From Bergeyella zoohelcum (GTDB taxonomy: Bacteria; Bacteroidota; Bacteroidia; Flavobacteriales; Weeksellaceae), in NCBI GenBank assembly GCA_030523905.1, contig JAUNHO010000015.1, positions 1 to 12,138 of the forward strand: 12,138 nucleotides of DNA, in the 5' to 3' direction. Under the pieces are notes generated by a model, which was not told where the DNA came from, made no database searches, and saw only the letters and a list, made by a program, of their open reading frames with translations. Made by a program: the position numbers and the translations under genes. Numbering within the stretch: the stretch's first letter is position 1; each line of letters begins with the position of its first letter. Below are positions 7,113 to 12,138 of the stretch, one piece after another.

Positions 7113-8075
7113 ATGGCACTAATAGATTTATCAAAACAGGTAGCACTAGGCATAGATATAGGGGCTACAAATACCAAATACGGGCTAGTGAATCATAGAG
7201 GGGAGATGCTAGCGAAAGGCTCTATGAAAACCAGCGTTTATGAGAAAATAGAGGATTATATAGACGCTCTTTATAGCAATATAAAACCATTGATAGACGA
7301 GCATTGCTCCGATAAAGTCTTGGAAGGCATAGGCGTAGGAGCCCCAAATGCTAACTATTACAAAGGGACGATAGAACAAGCCGCAAATCTAAACTGGAAA
7401 GGCGTAATTCCTTTTGCGGAGATGATGACCGCAAAATTTGGTCTGCCTTGTAAAATGACCAACGATGCCAATGCAGCGGCTCTTGGCGAAATGCAATACG
7501 GAGCAGCCCGAGGTATGAAAGATTTCATAATGGTAACGCTTGGGACTGGCGTAGGTAGCGGTATTGTGGCTGGTGGAAAACTCATCTATGGACACGATGG
7601 TTTCGCGGGAGAGCTAGGACATACGGTGGTAAAACCTGGTGGTAGAAAGCACTGGAATACAGGCTCGGAGGGAAGTTTGGAGGCGTATGCTTCGGCTACG
7701 GGAATTGCAATTACGGCGAAAAAAATGCGTGCAGAGTTCCCAGAATCAATGCTGAATGAGTATGCAGAAGAGGAAATCAACTCTAAAACCGTTCACGAAT
7801 GTGCCTTGAAAGGCGATGCTACGGCGATAGAAGTCTTCCGCTATACGGGGCAGAAACTCGGTGAGGCATTGGCAAATTTCGTGATGTTTTCATCGCCAGA
7901 GGCTATTTTGCTGTTTGGTGGGGTCATCAAGGCTGGGGATTTCATTTTGAAGCCTACGAAACTCCATATGGAGCGTAATCTTCTCCCTATTTTCAGAGGG
8001 AAAGTGAAGTTGGTTTTCAGCGAACTAGACGAGGCCGATGCAGCCATTCTTGGGGCGAGTGCCTTGGTATGGTAA
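7113..8075 (+). CDS. ROK-family sugar kinase (glucokinase-like), zinc cysteines absent
   Basis: This 320-residue protein has the ASKHA/ROK sugar kinase plan. The phosphate-1 loop DIGATNTK is at 15-22, the catalytic base is Asp118 in TNDANAAALGE (116-126), the second phosphate loop is VTLGTGVGSG (141-150), and the ROK motif ExGH is Glu167-His170. A later glycine-rich adenosine motif reads LLFGGVIKAG (267-276). The protein probably phosphorylates glucose or a related hexose with ATP in the cytosol. Most ROK proteins follow ExGH with a zinc-binding CxCGxxGCxE. Here the aligned segment reads HWNTGSEGSLE (180-190), so the cysteines are replaced while His170 and Glu190 remain. The frame is clean throughout. 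It is flanked by the secA terminator and a convergent terminator, so it appears monocistronic. Confidence 0.85.
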   Translation: MALIDLSKQVALGIDIGATNTKYGLVNHRGEMLAKGSMKTSVYEKIEDYIDALYSNIKPLIDEHCSDKVLEGIGVGAPNANYYKGTIEQAANLNWKGVIPFAEMMTAKFGLPCKMTNDANAAALGEMQYGAARGMKDFIMVTLGTGVGSGIVAGGKLIYGHDGFAGELGHTVVKPGGRKHWNTGSEGSLEAYASATGIAITAKKMRAEFPESMLNEYAEEEINSKTVHECALKGDATAIEVFRYTGQKLGEALANFVMFSSPEAILLFGGVIKAGDFILKPTKLHMERNLLPIFRGKVKLVFSELDEADAAILGASALVW

Positions 8076-8105
8076 AATTTTTAGTTGAAAAGAACAAAAT
8101 AAAAG

Positions 8106-8131
8106 CCTTTCAATACTTTGATATTGAAAGG
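8106..8131. terminator. Bidirectional terminator between the ROK kinase and coaX
   Basis: A perfect 10-bp stem pairs CCTTTCAATA (8106-8115) with TATTGAAAGG (8122-8131) around a 6-base loop. T-rich tails follow on both strands (TTTAGTTTT on plus; CTTTTATTTTG on minus). It lies 30 bases after the ROK stop and 9 bases after the coaX stop. Confidence 0.88.
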
Positions 8132-8140
8132 TTTAGTTTT

Positions 8141-8899
8141 CTAAAACCCTTTGCCAAGGAAATAAAGTCCTTTTAGGGTGTGTAGTCTATCCGCAATGTG
8201 GATTTTATCCGTAAGGGGTTTGTATATATGCGAAACGCCCCCCGTTGCTATTACAAGGCAGTCGTCTTCCACCTCATTGTTGATTCTATCAATAAAGCCC
8301 TCCACCATTCCAAGAAAACCATAGACCATACCACTTTGCATACAAGTGATGGTATCTAGACCTAAAACAGATTTGGGCTGGGTGAGTTCTATCTCTGGTA
8401 ACTGAGCGGTTTGCCCCACCAAAGAATTGAGCGAAGTGATAATACCAGGAGCAATGATAACGCCCAGAGTCTCACCATTTTCGGAGATGCAACTTGCGGT
8501 GAGAGCCGTTCCAAAATCAAGGATAATTTTCTTTTTATTGGGATAAAGATGGTGTGCCGCCACGAGATTGGCATAAATATCCGTTCCCATTTGTTTGGAT
8601 TTTGGCAGTACAGGAGAAGGCGTTTCTCGGCTTACCAGAATCGGTTTTTTCTTATGGATTTTCTCTATGGCACGGCTGATGTCCTGCGTAAGTTGTGGTA
8701 CTACCGAGCCAATTACGATGCTTTCAATCTGCTCAATATTGACCTGATAATGCTGATAAAGAGAGAGAAACTGCACAAAAAGTTCATCACTTGTGCGATA
8801 AGGTTTGGTATTAATGACCCACGAAACCTCGCAATTATCCTCGTTAAAAAGCCCAAAACGGATATTGGTATTACCGATATTAATGATAATGGAATTCAT
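8141..8899 (-). CDS. coaX: Type III pantothenate kinase (CoaX), motif-deviant
   Basis: CoaX phosphorylates pantothenate, the first step of coenzyme A synthesis. The 252-residue length and domain order fit: phosphate-1 loop NIGNTN (7-12), GTD at 105-107 carrying the probable catalytic Asp107, phosphate-2 loop DFGTALT (128-134), GVIIAPG (146-152), LDTITCMQSGMVYG (181-194) and the adenosine motif ATGG (218-221). Differences from well-studied members are clear. The first motif has Asn7 where DxGNT is usual. GxDR is GTDI, lacking the Arg. DFGTATT is DFGTALT. The rest of the fold is intact, so this may be a lineage variant rather than a dead gene. The ATG at 8899 lies 19 bases downstream of an exact -7 box. 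A pantothenate-kinase-like protein of changed activity is the alternative. Confidence 0.85.
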   Translation of the reverse strand: MNSIIINIGNTNIRFGLFNEDNCEVSWVINTKPYRTSDELFVQFLSLYQHYQVNIEQIESIVIGSVVPQLTQDISRAIEKIHKKKPILVSRETPSPVLPKSKQMGTDIYANLVAAHHLYPNKKKIILDFGTALTASCISENGETLGVIIAPGIITSLNSLVGQTAQLPEIELTQPKSVLGLDTITCMQSGMVYGFLGMVEGFIDRINNEVEDDCLVIATGGVSHIYKPLTDKIHIADRLHTLKGLYFLGKGF

Positions 8900-8918
8900 T
8901 TTTCTATATTTGAAAAAG

Positions 8919-8926
8919 CAAAAATA
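8919..8926 (-). promoter_or_regulatory. Promoter -7 box for coaX
   Basis: On the minus strand this reads TATTTTTG, an exact match to TAnnTTTG, 19 bases before the coaX ATG. It separates coaX transcription from the feo operon upstream, although no terminator is seen between them. No convincing -33 element is visible. Confidence 0.55.
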
Positions 8927-8951
8927 AAGAAAACCTACTCACTTTCCTAAT

Positions 8952-9092
8952 CTACGAGCAACCACAATTGGTATCGCAACTGCTGTTTTTTTTCTTTTTA
9001 GAAAATGTTTTGGTAAATTTATTAAAGAGATAAAACACCGCTCCCACAGCCAAAACGGCAATGATTATCCATTGTATTATAGAAGAATCCAT
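8952..9092 (-). CDS. FeoB-associated Cys-rich membrane protein
   Basis: This 46-residue open frame starts with ATG at 9092 and ends with TAG at 8952-8954. An N-terminal membrane segment (about residues 5-23, IIQWIIIAVLAVGAVFYLF) is followed by a lysine-rich stretch (SKKKK, 31-35) and a C-terminal cysteine cluster, Cys39-x3-Cys43-x-Cys45. This layout matches the short FeoB-associated Cys-rich membrane proteins found behind feoB in many bacteria. By the positive-inside rule the lysines and cysteines probably face the cytosol. It lies 42 bases after feoB on the same strand with no promoter box between, so it should be the last gene of the feo operon. A role in iron handling at FeoB is likely by association only. 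Confidence 0.85.
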   Translation of the reverse strand: MDSSIIQWIIIAVLAVGAVFYLFNKFTKTFSKKKKNSSCDTNCGCS

Positions 9093-9134
9093 ATCTTTTT
9101 ATTTATTTTTTTGAGATGAAAAAATTAAAACTCA

Positions 9135-11162
9135 TTACCTTAATAATTGATACGCTGCAATCGCTGAAATGTATGCCAGACCAGTCATTCCCACAAGCTG
9201 AACCATTGTCCATTTCATACTTTTGGTCTCTCTATGAACGATGGCAATGGTAGAGATACACTGCATTGCAAAGGCATAGAAAAGCAGGATAGAAATCCCA
9301 GTGGCAAGGGTATAGACAGGGGTTCCATCGGTTTTTGTGTCGTTTCTCATTTTGTCTATCAGTCGCTCTCCGCCCACCTCGTCTTCTGGGTTACTTTCAT
9401 CGCTTTCGGTATTGGGGTCGTCTTCAAGTTTGTAAAGCGTAGCGAGTGTCCCTACGAAGGATTCTCTGGCGGCAAAACTCGTGATAACGCCTACTCCCAT
9501 TTTCCAGTCATAGCCCATTGGTGCTACCACAGGCTCTATGGTTTCGCCCAAAATTGTAAGGTAAGAATCTTGCATTTCTACATCAGAAGCCACCCATTCG
9601 TTTTCATTTTGTTTCGGTCCAAAATAGCTCAGTACCCAAAAAATGATACTAACCGCAAAAATGACTTTCCCAGCCCCAGAAATGAAGTCCCAGATTTTCA
9701 CCAAAGCCAGTTTGAAATTGGTATAAAACATTGGTATCTTGTAGGTTGGCAAATCCATCACGAGGTAAGATTTTTCATTGCTTTTGATGAGTTTTTTCAG
9801 TACCAAAGCAGAGAACAACGCCGTAACGAAACCTATCAAATACATCGTCATCAGAGCCAAGGCTTTATAGCTGAAAATAAAGAAGCTACCCTCTGGAATT
9901 ACCAGCATAATGATGATGCTATAAATAGGCAACCTCGCAGAACAAGTAGTGAAAGGCGTTACTAAAATCGTGATGAGACGCTCTTTTAGGTTTTCAATAT
10001 TTCGGCTAGACATCACGGCAGGAATCGCACACGCCGTCCCTGAAACCAGCGGAACAACGCTCTTTCCATTCAAACCGAATGGGCGAAGAAGTCTATCCAT
10101 AAGGAAAACCGCACGAGCCATATAGCCAGAATCTTCTAGTAAATAAAGGAGATAGAGGAGAATCCCAATCTGTGGAGCAAAAACCACAATACCGCCCAGC
10201 CCTGCGATAATCCCATCTATGATGAGGCTTTTCAGTGGGCCGTCTGGGAGTAATGTTGCTACGCCTTCCCCTAGCCACGCAAAGGCATCTTCTATCCAGC
10301 CCATTGGGTACTCTGCAAAGAAGAATACACTTTGGAAAATGAGTAATAACACCAATGCAAAAATGATATATCCGAAGAACTGATGCACCAAAACTCGGTC
10401 TATCTTTTCGGTGAGTTGCTCTTTTAATCCTGTTTTTTTGGTAGTGGTTTCTTCTAAAATTTGGTCAAAACCTTGGTAGCGTCTTATGGTTTCTTGGATT
10501 TGTAATTTCTTCGGCGGAAAACCATTGATGTTACTCTTTCCTGAAAGTAGTTTTCTCCAATTTTTATATTGATTGCTCTCCGAAGCGTCGGTTTCTTTTA
10601 CCAATGATTGATATTCTACTGGGATACCAAACGCCACTTCCTGCGAAACGGAAAATTCACTTTTGTGAATGGCTTTTTTTACTTCATCAATTCCGATATT
10701 GTTTTTGGCATTTGTCGTCAAGATTTTTACCCCTAAAACCGCCGAAAGTTTTTCCACATTAATAGAAATACCGCGTTTTTCTGCTTGGTCAATTTGGTTA
10801 ATGACTAATAAAATAGGGACTTTCAAATCCTGTATCTGCTGGAATAATAGCAAGCCTCGTTTCAGGCTGATAGCCTCTATTACATAGACCACGCCAGCGT
10901 ATTCGTTCTGTTTTTCTAGCAAATATTTAGAAAAAACTGCCTCGTCTTCTGAGCTTGGGTAGATGCTATACGCCCCAGGAAGATCCACCACCTCTACCGC
11001 TTGGTTTTCATAGATGTACTCTCCCGAGTGGCTAGAAACCGTAACGCCTGCGTAGTTTCCTGTTTTTTGTTTCCTGTTGCAAAGGGCATTGAAAAGGGTA
11101 GATTTCCCCACATTAGGGTTGCCTACCAGTAATATTTTTTTATTTTGAATGGTATTCTGCAT
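9135..11162 (-). CDS. feoB: Ferrous iron transporter FeoB
   Basis: FeoB is the inner-membrane GTPase-linked Fe(II) importer. The N-terminal G domain shows G1 GNPNVGKS (14-21), G2 Thr around 41, G3 DLPG (60-63) and G4 NQID (122-125). A helical linker region (about 175-250) follows, then the polytopic membrane part from about 262. Both gate repeats are present: SGTACAIPAVMSSR (374-387, Cys378) and TTCSARLPIY (405-414, Cys407). The later conserved motifs AARESFVGTL (564-573) and MQCISTIA (633-640, Cys635) are also present. An acidic loop lies at about 580-600. The 675-residue length is within the family range, on the short side. The start codon shares one base with the feoA stop (TAATG), indicating translational coupling. 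The Cys-rich small protein follows. Confidence 0.97.
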   Translation of the reverse strand: MQNTIQNKKILLVGNPNVGKSTLFNALCNRKQKTGNYAGVTVSSHSGEYIYENQAVEVVDLPGAYSIYPSSEDEAVFSKYLLEKQNEYAGVVYVIEAISLKRGLLLFQQIQDLKVPILLVINQIDQAEKRGISINVEKLSAVLGVKILTTNAKNNIGIDEVKKAIHKSEFSVSQEVAFGIPVEYQSLVKETDASESNQYKNWRKLLSGKSNINGFPPKKLQIQETIRRYQGFDQILEETTTKKTGLKEQLTEKIDRVLVHQFFGYIIFALVLLLIFQSVFFFAEYPMGWIEDAFAWLGEGVATLLPDGPLKSLIIDGIIAGLGGIVVFAPQIGILLYLLYLLEDSGYMARAVFLMDRLLRPFGLNGKSVVPLVSGTACAIPAVMSSRNIENLKERLITILVTPFTTCSARLPIYSIIIMLVIPEGSFFIFSYKALALMTMYLIGFVTALFSALVLKKLIKSNEKSYLVMDLPTYKIPMFYTNFKLALVKIWDFISGAGKVIFAVSIIFWVLSYFGPKQNENEWVASDVEMQDSYLTILGETIEPVVAPMGYDWKMGVGVITSFAARESFVGTLATLYKLEDDPNTESDESNPEDEVGGERLIDKMRNDTKTDGTPVYTLATGISILLFYAFAMQCISTIAIVHRETKSMKWTMVQLVGMTGLAYISAIAAYQLLR

Positions 11163-11413
11163 TAGTCAATAGATTGAACGATGATGTATTTTGCCTCCTC
11201 TGTACGAAGGGCGATTTTGCTTTTTTCTTTTCCAAATTCTATGTACAAAGGCCCTCCGAATGGAGCCTGATGGAGTATTCTAAATTCCGTATTTGGCAAT
11301 AGCCCCATTTCTATTATTTTAGACGGCATTTGCAAATCTTGGTTGTCATAATCTACAATTTTCCCCAATGTATTCAGCGGAAAATCATTAAGCTGCTTAG
11401 AGTTTATTTTCAT
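11162..11413 (-). CDS. feoA: FeoA, small SH3-like partner of FeoB
   Basis: FeoA is a small cytosolic SH3-like protein needed for FeoB-dependent iron uptake. The 83-residue product from the ATG at 11413 shows the usual pattern: a short N-terminal basic stretch, KIVDYDNQ, IEMGLLPNTEFRIL, then GGPLYIEFG and a closing LRTEEAKYIIV strand. An in-frame TTG at 11449 would add 12 residues, but it lies upstream of the predicted -7 box (11438-11445), so transcripts from that promoter would not contain it. I therefore prefer the ATG. The stop overlaps the feoB start by one base. FeoA heads the feo operon; a palindrome over its promoter suggests metal-dependent control. Confidence 0.9.
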   Translation of the reverse strand: MKINSKQLNDFPLNTLGKIVDYDNQDLQMPSKIIEMGLLPNTEFRILHQAPFGGPLYIEFGKEKSKIALRTEEAKYIIVQSID

Positions 11414-11437
11414 TTCAGAATGAAGATTTTGAAAGTG

Positions 11438-11445
11438 CAAATATA
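11438..11445 (-). promoter_or_regulatory. Promoter -7 box for the feo operon
   Basis: On the minus strand this reads TATATTTG, an exact TAnnTTTG match, 24 bases before the feoA ATG. A TTAG element lies 19 bases upstream, one mismatch from the -33 TTTG. Confidence 0.65.
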
Positions 11446-11456
11446 TCAATTATTTG
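11438..11456. promoter_or_regulatory. Candidate metal-regulator operator (19-bp imperfect palindrome)
   Basis: The plus strand reads CAAATATATCAATTATTTG. The outer six bases on each side are exact inverted repeats, and the symmetric centre is partly matched. The site covers the whole -7 box of the feo promoter, where a bound repressor would block transcription. The 19-bp size equals that of Fur and DtxR/IdeR-family boxes, but the bases do not match either consensus closely, so the regulator is not identified. Chance symmetry in A/T-rich DNA is possible. Confidence 0.35.
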
Positions 11457-11459
11457 AAA

Positions 11460-11510
11460 TAAAACTAAATAAAACAACAAACCGCCTCCTGTAAAAAGAG
11501 ACGATTTGCT
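11460..11510 (-). terminator. Rho-independent terminator after the SGNH hydrolase gene
   Basis: Read on the minus strand, the arm at 11510-11498 pairs with 11488-11476 in a 13-bp stem with three G-U wobbles and a 9-base loop, followed by a T-rich tail (11475 down to 11460). On the plus strand the wobbles become C-A mismatches, so the hairpin is strand-specific. It starts 35 bases after the stop at 11545. Confidence 0.8.
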
Positions 11511-11544
11511 GGATTAATAAATAGATGTTATGATGTATTTTTAT

Positions 11545-12138
11545 TTACGGAAAAGTAACCCCTGAATAATTATTCGGATTTACCTGCGCAAGGTTAGATT
11601 TATAAGTCTTGTTGATAGCCTTTATAAATTCATTTGCGATAATTGCATAGCCTCTCCCTGTAAGATGAACGCCGTCCAAAGAGAACGCTCCGCCACTTAC
11701 ATATGTGGTAGTATATTTCACGCCATCGTACTGGATACCAGAGCTTTTTGCTAGTTCTGCCAGTTTTGCATTCGCATCTACAAAGGCATAGCCGTACTTG
11801 GTTGCAATCTCGCTAATGGTCTCGTTATAAGACTTTATCGCTGTGGAAACCTCAGCAACTTCCGTAGCCGTAAGAACATATTTATCTTGTAATGGATAAG
11901 TAACTCCTAAAAGTTTGTACTCATTTGGATACGCCGCAGGAAGAGAAGCATCAGGAGTACCGATTACCGCTCTTGTCGTCAATGGTACCAAATCACCAGT
12001 CTTTGCTTGGCGAACTTGTCCATAAGTTGCTCCTAAATACGATGCCAATGGCTGTAATGCAGGGATTCGTGATGCTACCGCTGTGATTTGAGCACTTAAA
12101 TCCGTAAGAGATTCATCTTTGATTAACAAAGGATTATT
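11545..12138 (-). CDS. SGNH/GDSL-type hydrolase, C-terminal part (5' end outside the window)
   Basis: The frame is open to the window edge, so only the last 197 residues are visible; the true start lies beyond base 12138. The TTG at 12127-12129 is merely an internal Leu codon. The C-terminal part contains FSLDGVHLTGRGYAIIANEFI, with the Asp-x-x-His pair of SGNH/GDSL hydrolases (DGVH) followed by the usual helix. This is a pattern I associate with Bacteroidota secreted or lipoprotein SGNH hydrolases. The nucleophile Ser block (GDS) and the Gly and Asn blocks would lie mostly upstream and cannot be checked. The protein ends PNNYSGVTFP, with no C-terminal sorting domain. The substrate is unknown; lipid or carbohydrate esters are typical for the family. 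A strand-specific terminator follows. Confidence 0.75.
   Translation of the reverse strand, partial: NNPLLIKDESLTDLSAQITAVASRIPALQPLASYLGATYGQVRQAKTGDLVPLTTRAVIGTPDASLPAAYPNEYKLLGVTYPLQDKYVLTATEVAEVSTAIKSYNETISEIATKYGYAFVDANAKLAELAKSSGIQYDGVKYTTTYVSGGAFSLDGVHLTGRGYAIIANEFIKAINKTYKSNLAQVNPNNYSGVTFP

Noticed and set aside
8411..8950. 179-codon plus-strand open frame opposite coaX
   Set aside because: It lies almost wholly antisense to a well-supported coaX, has no recognisable domain and reads like the shadow of the other strand.
9234..9965. 243-codon plus-strand open frame opposite feoB
   Set aside because: The composition is rich in His, Arg and Phe as expected for an antisense shadow, no motif is visible, and feoB is certain on the other strand.
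11414..11449. N-terminal extension of FeoA from a TTG codon
   Set aside because: It overlaps the predicted feo -7 box and adds residues not typical of FeoA; the ATG at 11413 fits the family.

Overview
The window looks like ordinary chromosome from a member of the Bacteroidota, most likely class Flavobacteriia and perhaps the Weeksellaceae (Chryseobacterium/Riemerella/Bergeyella-like). The evidence is a moderately AT-rich composition, A-rich leaders without clear Shine-Dalgarno sequences, repeated matches to the Bacteroidota -7 promoter box TAnnTTTG (2397, 3524, 8919, 11438), a DUF2795 small protein and a SecA with a lineage-type N-terminal insertion. The genus is an inference.

Region 1 (1-1506, + strand): a possible tail of an upstream gene (RsmI-like), then a HEPN/MNT toxin-antitoxin pair with overlapping genes, then fabG five bases later. 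A bidirectional terminator at 1477-1506 closes this unit. Region 2 (1515-3445): a minus-strand DUF2797 zinc-ribbon protein and a divergent NAD-dependent sugar-nucleotide epimerase, with promoter boxes for both in the short gap between them. Region 3 (3524-6995): a DUF2795 acidic protein followed by secA, ending at a strong hairpin terminator.

Region 4 (7081-8899): a ROK-family sugar kinase and a convergent CoaX-type pantothenate kinase, sharing a bidirectional terminator. Both enzymes deviate from textbook motifs: the ROK protein lacks the zinc cysteines, and CoaX has Asn in place of the first phosphate-motif Asp. Region 5 (8952-11456, minus strand): a ferrous iron uptake operon, feoA - feoB - a 46-residue FeoB-associated Cys-rich membrane protein. 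It is headed by a promoter whose -7 box lies inside a 19-bp imperfect palindrome, a candidate metal-regulator operator. Region 6 (11476-12138, minus strand): the C-terminal part of an SGNH/GDSL-type hydrolase that runs off the window, followed by its own terminator.

Functionally the window mixes housekeeping genes (fatty-acid elongation, protein export, CoA synthesis), iron import, sugar-nucleotide metabolism and one small accessory module, the toxin-antitoxin pair. I see no transposase, CRISPR array, tRNA or rRNA. Nothing here is clearly a new multi-gene system. The most interesting points are the placement and flanking repeats of the HEPN/MNT module, the unlisted Feo small protein with the feoA promoter palindrome, and the motif-deviant kinases.
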